From positions 372,001-436,000 of the forward strand of contig JAUEDM010000004.1 in NCBI GenBank assembly GCA_033439685.1: DNA of 64,000 nucleotides, given 5' to 3'. The translations under genes and the position numbers were made by a program. The notes beneath the pieces are model-generated. The model was not told where the DNA came from. It worked only from the letters and a program-made list of their open reading frames with translations, and ran no database searches. This document shows positions 23,401 through 33,254 of this stretch, one piece after another; the first letter of the stretch is position 1; each line of letters starts with the position of its first letter. Origin of the DNA: Apodospora peruviana (Eukaryota; Ascomycota; Sordariomycetes; Sordariales; Lasiosphaeriaceae).

Positions 23401-26400
23401 AAGCCAGCAGACGACATTTGGGGTATAAGCTCTTCGAAGAAGGACAAGAAGAAGAAAGGAAAGAAAAACGACCCTGAGCCTGAACCTGAACCTATCAAAG
23501 AGCCAGAACCCGAGCCCGAGCCTGAGCCTGAGCAGAAAGAAGAAGAGGACATCTGGGGCGTGTCGACTTCGAAGAAAAAGAAGAAGGACAAGAACAAAGC
23601 TGTAGAGCCCGCACCCGAACCCGAGCCGGTGGTTGAGGAGAAAAAATACGAAGACGATTTCTGGGGCAATATTACCTCAAAGAAAGACAAGAAGAAAAAC
23701 GGAAAGAAGGACCCAGAACAGGAAATTATGGAAGTTGCTGAGCCCGAACTTGAGCCCGAGCCCGAACCCGAACCCGAACCCGAAAAGAAGGAAGACGACG
23801 ATTTCTGGGGCATATCGATATCAAAGAAAGACAAGAAGAAGAAGGGCAAAAAGGATGCGGAGCTAGAGCCGGTAAAGGAACCGGAGCGTGTTGTTGAACC
23901 CGAACCCGAACCCGGAAAGGATATCGATGATATGTGGGGTCTCTCGACATCCAAAAAGGACAAGAAGAAGAAGGGTAAAAAGGGTGCGGAGCCACAGCCA
24001 GAGCCGGAGCCCGAGCCCGAGCCAGCGAAAGAGGCCGAGCCTGAGCCCGAGCCGGAACAGAAGAAGGAGGATGAAGATTTTTGGGGCTCGTTTTCGACTA
24101 GCAAGAAAGACAAGAAGAAGAAGAAGGGTGCCCTGACCGAAGAGGTCAAGGCCGAGGAGCCACCTGCGCCAGACCCACCAGTCGTGGAAGAGAGCACGAG
24201 TATGTGGGATACCGGGGCCACGGGGAAGAAGGACAAGAAGAAGGCCAATGAAGAACCTGCGATCACGGAGAACAAAGATGACGACTGGATGAACTGGGGC
24301 CGGAAACCCGACAAGAAGAAGGGCAAGAAAGCCTCAGATGCGCTCATCGAACTGGACAAGAAGGATGAGCCGCTGCCGGAGGATGTGCCACCAGCTGTCC
24401 CCGATCCGCTGGAAAACGACGACTTCTTTAACTCCTGGAGTACGGGCAAGGACAAGAAGAAAAAGAAAGGCGAAAGTGAAGAAAAGCCACTCAAGCCGGA
24501 CACCATAGAGGAGCCAAATGCTGACGACATGTGGGGCCTGAGCACATCATCCAAGAAAAAGAAGGCCAAGGCAAACAGCAAGAACACACCTGTCGAGATT
24601 GTGGAGGAGACAAACCTCAAGTCCGTCCATCCCGACTCGGTTGAGGAAGGCAGGGATGAAAAGGCAGATGAAGATGACTGGGCCGGATGGGGAGACTCTT
24701 CAAAGAAGAAGAAGAAATCTCGGAAGGAGGAGCTTGCGGAAGACCCGCCGCCACCCGCGCCAACACCACCATCCATGGACATGGGCGAGCCCGAGACTAA
24801 TGCCTGGGGTGACGAACCTTCGGCCTCTCTGACTTTGACCAAGACCAAGTCGAAAGACAAGAAGTCGAAGGAGAAGGAGGTGAAGTTGAGCAAAAAGGAG
24901 CTGGAGAAATTGGAAAAAGAGAAGAAGAAGGCCGAGAAGGAGGAGGAAAAGCGGAAGGCGAAGGAGGCGAAGGAGGCCGAGGAACAAGCGCAGCGTGAAG
25001 CTGAAGAGCAGGCAGCGCGCGAGGAGGAGGAGCGCGAGCAGCGTGAGGCGGACGAAAAGGCGCAAGCAGAGGCAGAGGAGCAGGAGCGCAAAGATGCGGA
25101 GGCTGCCACTATTGCCCAGGAAGAGGATGACCTTGCTGCACTGACAGCCAAAAGGGACAAATCCAAGAAGAAAAAGCTAACCAAGGCCGATCAAGAGAAA
25201 TTTGACCGGCTCACGGAGAGCATCAACAAGCGGGCGGCAGAGAAAGTGGAGCAGGAGCTCAAGGAGGCGGAAGCCAAGGATAAGGCGATCCGAGAAGCCG
25301 AAGAAGAGGCAGAGCGTGAACGAGAGGAAGCGGAAGCCAGCACCAAGAAGTCCAAGAAGAGCGGTTCATCGTCAAAGGAAAAGTCCAAAGCTAAAAAGAG
25401 CGGAGGTGACGGCGACGACGATGAGTTCAACGGCATTGATCTGACAGCCGAAGAAATCGAGGAGCTGCTCTCGGACGATGGCAACAAGGGAGCGAAGGTC
25501 AAGGCCAAGGATGCCGCGCGAGGCGACCCCAGTTCCGGGGCCGCGGCCCCTGCCGAGGACCCGTTCAGTTTCTGGGGTGCATCCAAGAAACCGGGGAAGG
25601 CCAAAAAGGGGTCGGGAGCGGTGGCTGACACTTGGGGATCCCTGTCAGGCGAGATTAAAAGTGCTGAGTCATCCAAGGTTCTGGAAGCTACCAAGCTGGG
25701 CGCGATTAGTGCCATTGGCTTTGGCGCGGCTGCCGTCGCGACCGAGGTGTGGAAGGCCACCTCACCGTCCACCGAAGCCACCACCAGCAAGTCCATGAAG
25801 AGCAAGAAGGCCGTCGGCGGCAAAATTGCTGACCGATTGAAAGCCTTTGAGTCACACAACAGCGACCTGGACGCGACATCAGAGGACGAAGCCCACGAGG
25901 CCCTTCCACCGCCGCCTCCGCCGCCGCCGCCGCCTGCTGCAGTTGTCGCCACACCGAAGGAGGATAAGAAGAAGAGTTCCAAGAAGACCAAGGACAGGAA
26001 TCTCATTCCTGTCCCCGTCCCCGTTCCCGTTCCTCCTCCACCACCACCGCCTGCTGCGGGCCTCCCCGGCAGCTTTCCACTCGACGACGACGACAGGATC
26101 GACGATGATGAGATTGTCGAGATTGTCGACATGGCCCCCCCGAAGAAGTCCGGCAAGAAATCGAAGAGAGCCTCGTCCTCTCCCCAGGTCGTCGATGTCC
26201 CACCGCCTCCTGCACCTCCACCACCTCCAGCCGTTCCCGATGCGCCTCCATCACCTCCGGCTGAAGTTAGATCCTCGAAAAAGGAGCGGCCCAAGATAAA
26301 TCGGGATGGAACGTCGTGGGGAATGTGGTCCGCTACACCGAGCAAGGAGCCAAGAAAGTCGTCTTCAAAGTCCAAGACCGAGAAAGAGTCAAGCGCCCGG

Positions 26401-28059
26401 AAGAAGGTCTCTCCGGCCGACAAGGGCTCGTCGTCGGACAGACCAGAAAAGACGCGCGGCAAGGAAACTCCAGTCGCACCGCGATTCTCCAGTGTGTTTG
26501 CCAGTACACCGCCCCTCTCGCGCTCGATGTCCAGTCGTGAAAAGCGCAACAGCGTGAGCGGCAAGTCAAGTTCGCGCAGGTTCTCGGTAGATATGACGAG
26601 CGGAATCGCTAGTCCTCCTCCTGAACATGCGCCGGAAATGTCCGCAAAGGCAGCCAAGGTCCTCGGTGTGGGTGTCGCTGCTGCCCTCGCTGGCGCGAGC
26701 ACTAGGCGCAGTAAGAAAGGTAAGAACCCACCCGGGAAGTCACCTCGTAAGCTTGCTAACATTTCTCTAGCACTTGATGATGACGACGATATTGTCATGG
26801 TTGGTGCCGATGATGCTGAACCCAGTCCAGACAGGCAAGAGCGTCGAAGATCAAAGGTACGTGTGGATCACCAGAGGGCGTTGGACCATTTCGATTCCGG
26901 GACAAGGTAGAAGAAGCTAATGGCTGGTCTCGAACAGCAATACTCTCGGGACGACGACATTGTCATGGTCGATATGGCAGACGCGACGCCCTCGCGACCT
27001 CCCTTGAAACGCTCCAACTCGAGCGCCAAGAAGTCATCCGGGTTTTCGTCCATGTTTGGCGTTTTCACGCCGAAGGTAGAACCACCTCGCTCAGAGCCGC
27101 GCCGTCGCAATACCCAACCTGCCACAGACGATGAAGGTTCTAAGCGACGTGAAGATACACCTATGGCAGACGCTGAACAAGAGGCCCGCCGCGCGGCTCG
27201 TCGCGCTCGTCGGGCCGAGAAAGAAGCAGCCGAGAAAGCCGCGGAGGAGGCTCGGCGGGCCAAGGATGAGGCCCGGCGCGAGCGTCGCAAGAGACAGGAG
27301 GAGGAAGAGGAACTGCGTCGGCAAGAAGAGAAGGAAGCTCGGCGTGCGGAACGGCGCGCGCAGCGCGCACGCGAGGAAGAGCGGCGTGCTGCCGAGCAGA
27401 AGGAAGCCGAGCGCGCCGAGCGGCGAAGATTGAGGGCCGAGCGCGCTGCGGGTGAAGCTGAGGCCGAGGCCCGGCATGCTGCTCGTCACGAGCGTCGGCA
27501 GAGCCATCAGCCTGACCTGGCTGATCGTAATGAAGACGAAGAGCGTCACCGCCGTCGCGAAGCCCGCCGAGCTGTCAGAGAGGCCGAAGCTGAGTATAAC
27601 AGCAGGGACAAGGAGCGACGCTCGCGTCGCAGGTCTGAACAAGTCGACGATTTTGTCTACCCCAGCAAGTCCAGAGGCAAGACCGATTCGTGGCCGCATT
27701 CGGGTACATCATCGTGGGTTAAGGACCACTCTGATGCCCCGCCGCCTCCGGCGGACAGTCAGGAAGACGTGATGGCACCACCCCCGCCCCCCGAGGTGGT
27801 TGATGACGAGGAGGCGCGGAGAGAAGCGCGCAGAGCAGCGAGGCGGAGGGCCAAGTACGCTGACGCCGATGGGGGTGGAGGTGGGGAGGATTATGACGAG
27901 GAACGAAGGAGACGGCGGCGGAGAGAGGAAAGGGAGCGCGAACGTCGCACCGGTTCGGATGGGAGCGGTGAGAAGCGCGACAGTAGGCGGAATAGTGCCA
28001 TGTTTGGTATGGACACTACGCCCAGAAGCAGCTGGTGGAAGAAGTTAACGGGGAATTAA
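20432..28059 (+). CDS. Giant disordered repeat protein (acidic-Trp / KKDKKKKG modules), function unknown
   Basis: Best model: exons 20432-20626, 20845-26719, 26771-26856 and 26938-28059, all in phase, giving 2,425 residues. Residues 1-160 are unremarkable and their exon is the least certain part; an alternative start is the Met at residue 161 (21130), which opens MSFMIDFTSEEGFRQAAKKK. Residues 260-1380 hold about 24 modules of the form acidic patch, aromatic core (DDFWGS, DNDWGGWG), then KKDKKKKG, joined by Pro-Glu linkers. Residues 1410-1590 form a Lys/Glu/Ala-rich helix, probably a single helix or coiled coil. Polyproline with a VPVPVPVP run lies near 1750-1805. Acidic-flanked EIVEIVD and DDDIVMV motifs (two copies) follow, then an Arg/Glu-rich helix around 2133-2290, and the C-terminal SSWWKKLTGN. 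Composition resembles septal-pore-associated and tether proteins of filamentous fungi, but no homologue can be named. The 3' part could be a separate gene starting at 26920; phase and splice consensus favour one gene. Confidence 0.7.
21427..24800 (+). repeat. Coding tandem repeat region, about 24 degenerate modules
   Basis: Roughly 140-base units recur on average, each coding for an acidic-Trp core plus a lysine cluster plus a variable Pro-Glu linker. The lysine cluster is the most constant part (GACAAGAAGAAGAAGG at DNA level, with AAG/AAA swaps). Linkers vary from about 10 to over 30 residues, mainly by gain and loss of PE units, which points to slippage or unequal exchange. Modules at the 5' and 3' ends of the array are the most divergent. 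Confidence 0.85.
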
Positions 28060-28904
28060 GTGGCGGTATGGATAGCTGTGTGTTGGAAGTGTTGTGTCCG
28101 GTCTATGGCAAGCGTGAACAGCTTTCCTTGGCCTATCGCATGCATGGTTGGTTGGTTCTCTTTAAAAGGGTCTCCCGGCTGGGCTGGGGGTTCGGGGTGG
28201 GAGCGAGGGTGTTTTTGTACATTTCTTTTGGATTGATACCACTTTGCCGTCTGTTGGTTTGTCTGTATGCATGCTTGTATATCCTGTCGTATCGTGGTCT
28301 ATGGTTGCATAAGTCCTTGGGTTGGACTGGCTTACGAGCTCGCGGGGATAAACACATGTCTGGAGCTTATATTATAGTCAGAATCTTGTGGTATACTGTT
28401 AGGTAGTGTACGTCTGGGGCTGGAGAATATATACCCAATACTACTTTGCAAACCCAATCACCTACCTGGGTGTCCACGATATCCATGTTCTGTTTGATGT
28501 TGTGCTATCACTTTGTGTATTTAATTAAGCTGCCTTGACTCCGACATAATGGGGTTTCAAATAACAAACAAGCCCTTTCAGCAATCACATGGATGTGTGG
28601 CAATCCCCATGCCATCCAGCCCACTCATCACCACGCACATCGGCAAACATGGTTCTTGAATGTCGTTGCGGGATCTGTTTACAACCCAGCCAGACACGCC
28701 TGCCAAAAAACAACATCGTCAGAGTGGAATAGTAGTTTAACTTGTCGCCTTCCCCAAATGAAAGTCAAGGCAGAACGGCTTGTGACAGGTCTTCTTTTAT
28801 TTTCCTGAGGACTTGTATATTCACATGTCTTGCAAGGTGCTGATTTAGAAGTCAGTCTACATCTTGAAGACCGCGCTCTCCTTAATCTAATCCGTAGATA
28901 CCAG
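28060..28904. other. Convergent intergenic region
   Basis: About 0.85 kb between the stop of the giant gene and that of the MFS gene. It is T-rich downstream of 28150, consistent with 3' untranslated sequence. I see no gene. Confidence 0.5.
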
Positions 28905-30565
28905 TTACCTCGGTCTACTTTCCCCTTCCTTCTCGTTTCCCATCTTCGCGTTCAATTTCCCAACTCTCCTCTCCTCCCTCCACCCGGGGCCCCATTTCGT
29001 CAAAATCCAGAGAATTGGAGAGAAAGCCACGAGCACGACAGCCCAGAATGTAAAGGTCCAACCGCGACCCATGGCTTCGAGCATGGTCTCAATCAGAGCC
29101 GTCCCGCCGGCGCCGAAGAGACAACGCAGGAGGTTATTAGTCGCCACTGCCGTCGCCGGGGCCTCGGGGTACAGATCCACGCCGAGTGTGTTGAGGAGAA
29201 AAACAACCCGGTGACGCAGGCCCTAACGACAAACAGCAAGACCAGGGGACCAGCCAGATGCTTGTAAAACCCAGCCATATGCAGTTATAGCAGCAATGCC
29301 TAGCGAGAGGATAGGGACCACGGGCTGAATGCGGGCTTCCTCGATGGGAAAGGTCCTAAGATCGTCACCGCGCCGGTAGTCGATTGTGAATCCAATCTTC
29401 CGGGCGATGCGGCGATAGCTCCAGTCCAGAATGCGGCCCTGGACCACAGCAGCAAAGCAACAGCCCACCCCGTATGGCAGGTAACAGAGGCCAATTTGCA
29501 AGTCGTTGTAACCGTAAATCCTGACGAACTGGGTCGAAAGCGTTGCGCAGATAAGGATAAAGTTCAGATAGACCAGGGTGCCGTAGAAGTAAAGCATGGC
29601 GAGATCCTTCTCCATGAGCGCCTTCAGCGCGTTCAGTGGATTGGGTATGCGAAGTTTAGGCTGCAGTTTGTTAGCACTATAATTCCGCACCATGAGCTGG
29701 CGACGGGAGCGGATATAATCGACGAGCGTCAAGTTCCAACCCCGGGCTGGGACGGAGCCGTTTCCTACGACGTTCCTACTCGTCTCGGGCACGGCAATGG
29801 CGAAAGGGATAATCCAAGCGCCCGTATATATCAGACAGAACCAAAATATTGACCTCCAACCCAGGTACTGCGCGAGAATACCGCCGAGTACAGGACTCAG
29901 CGCGGGACCAGTGTTGATTCCGGCGCCAATGATTCCCATGTACTTGCCCCTCTCGGCGCTTACGGCGACGTCGGCAACAACGGCAAAGAATAGAGCCAGA
30001 GTCCCATTGTTGCCCAGACTCTGCATCGTCCGAAGGACCAAGAGGGCGGCGTAGTCGTCCTGAAGGGCGAGACCCAGGTTGGCAAACATATAGATGACCA
30101 TGGATAAGATGAAGGCGCGCCGTCGTCCTGCCATGTCGCCAAAGTCATCAACCATGGTCAGGGAGATGGCCTGGAAGATCATAGAGGTCAATGTCAGGTT
30201 GACGCGACTGATGGAGACGCCCAAATCAGTGGCAATTGGGTTGAGGGCGGGAAAGTATATGTTGGCCGTCATAGGCGACAAGAAGCCAGCAAAGGTTGCC
30301 ATTGTTATAATCCATCTCTTGGTCGAGGCGAAAAGACGCTGTAGGGGGGGCCCGCTGGGGACCCGGTCCAGGGACTCGGGGTCGGGACCGGTGCCATCAT
30401 CGGAGCCTTCCCCATCACCTGCAGACGGCGGTTCGTTGCCGGCCAGCGCCTCTGGTGCCGTCTTCTCGTCGGATACGCCATCTGAAATGGGAGTAAGGGT
30501 CTCTAGGGTTCGGCGGATGTGGCATCTTGCTCACCCAACTGCTTTGGAGGCTCTTCAAGACCCAT
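28905..30565 (-). pseudogene. MFS drug:H+ antiporter-like transporter, disrupted by +1/-1 frameshifts
   Basis: Two exons: 30565-30535 (MGLEEPPKQL) and 30481 onwards, with a 53-bp intron that joins in phase to an acidic N-terminal tail of about 60 residues. The membrane part starts at RWIITMATFAGFLSPMTANI. The DHA1 signature follows: DMAGRRRAFI for the loop 2-3 motif, then GAGINTGPALSPVLGGILA and LGWRSIFWF and PETSRNVVGNGSVP. Near 29262 one extra base puts the frame into a TAG at 29223-29225. Family-like sequence (HLAGPLVLLFVV) continues in the next frame, and at the T5 run 29203-29199 a missing base restores the original frame (LLNTLGVDLYPEAP), which runs to 28905. As written the product stops after 429 residues, before the last transmembrane helices; repaired length would be about 535. 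Either two sequence errors or a recently damaged gene; the substrate is unknown. Confidence 0.8.
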
Positions 30566-31771
30566 GCTGGAGGAAAGGTCAAATTCCTCGCCTGGCCTTG
30601 TTGGCTAGCAACTGGGGACGAGAAGGCAAAGAGAAAGTAATCGACCCATCAAACTGGATAGAATGCGACGGCACGACGACTCTTGTACATGTATGCTTGA
30701 CCGGTGCCGGCGGCCCACTTGGCCCAACTGATATCGATTTGCACTTGCACTGAGCCGAACGCAGCAACGGCCAGGTAACTGGATAAGCTCTGGAGATGCG
30801 CGAGTGGAGCACTGGGCTTTTATTTTCGTCCCATCTCCAGTGCAGCCTCAATCCCTATGCTTCTGTCTAGACCGGAGGGCCACGAGGGCGTGCATATTCC
30901 TAGGACACCAGCCCTTAAGAGGAAGGAGAACAGCTATGTTGAAGATTCTCGTCATGGGGTTCGGCGAAAACCATGCCGGACCAGGTCGCGCTGCGGTATC
31001 GGCTAGGTTTCTGCGTCTTCCGCGAGTAGCCACCAGCGGCCTTACCGGGCGGATTCCTAGGTACGGCATTTCAGACTCTAAAGAGACTTAGGTTTTGGCC
31101 GTTGCGGCGCCGACGCCGGCATCGCCATAGGTATGGGTGTGTGAGTATGTGAGCAGTTAATGATGGCTTGAGGCTGGCTTTTAACTTCAGGGACAGCGAA
31201 TCACCCTTGGGGGCTTATATTATCGGTGCTCCTGACTCCTGAACGAGATGTATCTCCGCAATTGATATATCACTGACGCTTTGGTATTGATAAGGCTCTG
31301 ACGGACACCGGGTCCAAAGTATTCATGATGTAGACGGAGGTGGTTGATTCTGCTTTCGGGTGTTTGCTAAAGAGAGGTTGAAAGCTATGGCATGTGGCTT
31401 GCTCCTACAGTATTATGATACCGGTGGCGGTACTAGTAGCGCTCCTCAATTAGTACGGAACGTGCTGTTGGTACCTCGCATCCCGCGGTGGCCCTTGTGG
31501 CCAGGCCCGGAAAGCTCGAGCCACGCAGCTAGCTGCCTGTCATCGACGGACAAGCCACACCAAAAAATAACAGCACTTATCGAAACATATCCATCGTCAT
31601 CTCTACCAGCAAAGGGCCTGTCCTTCAACAACAACAACAACAACAACAACAACGAACCACCCCCGGAATCAGCGTCTATATGCAATTGAGCAGGTCACCT
31701 AAATTAACTGCCGTTGCATCATCGACGGGCCGCCTCGATCGACGGACCGAGCGGCGACCCTGTCGCAAGCC
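30566..31771. promoter_or_regulatory. Divergent promoter region between the MFS gene and ufe1
   Basis: About 1.2 kb without a supported gene. It includes the CAA repeat at 31626-31653, close to the ufe1 start and therefore probably in its leader. Confidence 0.5.
31626..31653 (+). repeat. (CAA)9 trinucleotide repeat
   Basis: A 28-base run of CAA with one trailing C lies 119-146 bases before the ufe1 ATG. Unstructured CAA tracts in leaders are known to favour scanning; whether this one is transcribed is not shown. Confidence 0.9.
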
Positions 31772-32970
31772 ATGGCCGACTTAACCACCACCTTCGACTC
31801 CCTTCTTAAACAGCGGGAGGCCCCGCCTACAAAGCGCTTCGGCACCAACACGGCCGACGAGTTTCTAAAAGAAGCCTACCGGATAGTAAGTGGTCCAGGA
31901 AAGAATGACCAAAAGAAAACGACTCCTAACAAGTTTCTGCTTCCTTGCAGAGCTCCCTCATCACCGAGCTGCACGTCGAGCTTCGCAACCTGCGCCAGGC
32001 CTACCTCTCCACCGCCGCCCCACGCAGGACACATCTCCATGTCGGGAAATGCACCGCTCCTTCACGGCCGACCCACCTCACCGATCGCGACCGGGAGGAG
32101 ATCGATGCCCGGGCCAAGATGACGCTGCGGGATCTTAATGCCCGTATCCGCGCCCTGGAGGACGCGGAGCAGTTGCGCCAGAGCACAGAGACAGTTCTAA
32201 TACAGAAGAAGTACGCCCGGGGGCTCGGAGCCCTAGGATCCTGGGCCGCTGGAGGCGGGGCGCTGGGGATCAAGAAGACTGGCGAGCAGGTTGCAGCCGA
32301 GGCGGCGGCGCTACAGCTGGGCGCACACCGAGAAGGCGTCATGCTGTTCCTGCGGGAGCGGCTCCGTGAAGCAGCTGGGACGCAGCAGCATATGATGGAG
32401 ACGCGGCTGCGGAGGGAAGTGGAGAAGAATAGGAGCGTCCTGGCCAAGGCCAGGGGCCCTATCGCTCCCGCTCCTGGCTTTCTGCGAGAAACCAATGACT
32501 GGAGCACGCGGGGATCCTCCAGTCTGGCGGTGGAGGAAGACGACGAGAAGCGGCGACCCGTGGTGACGCAAGACCTCACAGAGGACCAGCGCCAGATGTT
32601 CGAAAAGGGAAATCAAGATATGTTGAAGCATTTCGAGAGTGCTCTGGACAAAGTCAGGTATGTGTATTCGAGGAGCATTAGCTACCCTCTTGATCCCTTC
32701 CGACGGTGTTTGTTGACAAGATACAACAGGACGGCAGAACAATCCCTTATTGAAATTGCCGAGCTGCAAAATGTGCTTGTCGGCAACCTTGCTACCCAGT
32801 CGGCGCACATCGATCAGTTGGTAGCCGAATCATTCGAGACTACAGAGGGCGTTGGCAAGGGAAACAAGGAGCTCCAGAAGAGCACCGAAAGATCCAGCAT
32901 GGCACAGTATACATTTTACGCTGCAACGGGGCTGTGCGCAATGCTTGTTGTATGGGACTTGATCATTTAG
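31772..32970 (+). CDS. ufe1: ER Qa-SNARE of the Ufe1/syntaxin-18 family
   Basis: Three exons, 31772-31885, 31951-32657 and 32730-32970, give 353 residues. The N-terminus (MADLTTTFDSLLKQREAPP...ADEFLKEAYRI) is the syntaxin-18 N-terminal domain, which in yeast binds the Sec20/Use1/Dsl1 tethering machinery. A helical Habc-like region follows (residues 40-200). The SNARE motif occupies roughly residues 275-330, with Gln297 (NLATQSAHIDQL) the likely zero-layer residue. A C-terminal anchor (YTFYAATGLCAMLVVWDLII) ends the protein without a lumenal tail. The role is fusion of Golgi-derived COPI vesicles with the ER. Intron 2 is 72 bp, a multiple of three and free of stops, so an unspliced transcript would insert 24 residues just before the SNARE motif; homology argues for splicing. 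The convergent spacer to the next gene is 284 bases. Confidence 0.9.
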
Positions 32971-33254
32971 GGTCGTGCTTGGTGTGAGATACCCTCACTC
33001 ACTCAGGACCTAGTTATTCAGGTGATTTGCATATAGCCACGCAGAAAGAGCGCTGCGTCAGTAAATCATTGTTTCGGTAGTATAATCTGATGATCCGATA
33101 GCATTAACTAGCTATCCAAAAATTCTATGGATTTTACGATGCCCCAGCCATCGTAAGAGCGCCGTTTTTAGGTTGAGTTGGGTTTATAGCTCCTCTTTGC
33201 CTCTAGCGCGACACTGTATCCAGTCTTGTAACGTCCAGCACGCACGCAAGGCAT

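Noticed and set aside
21891..25184. A 1,097-codon open frame on the minus strand opposite the repeat array
   Set aside because: It is a mirror of the sense codons. The sense repeat hardly uses TTA, CTA or TCA, so the reverse strand lacks stops. The predicted protein is Ser/Phe/Gly low complexity with no splice context.
25191..26798. A 535-codon minus-strand open frame opposite the 3' part of the giant gene
   Set aside because: Same cause: biased sense codons. The sense strand has continuous helices, SUMO-motif-like elements and proper splice sites.
27091..27699. A 202-codon minus-strand frame opposite the Arg/Glu-rich helix
   Set aside because: Shadow of the Arg/Glu/Ala codons of the sense strand.
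20432..28059. Identification of the giant protein as leashin (Woronin-body tether) or a named septal-pore protein
   Set aside because: Only size, disorder and charge agree. I cannot recognise a conserved terminal domain, so I give no name.
26920..28059. A separate gene starting at the ATG at 26920
   Set aside because: The ATG lies inside a consensus intron (GTACGT to AACAG) whose removal joins two similar acidic IVMV segments in phase. One gene is the simpler reading, but this remains open.
29093..29278. A small protein gene inside the MFS locus
   Set aside because: It is the second-frame segment between the two indels of the transporter; its sequence is transporter transmembrane sequence.
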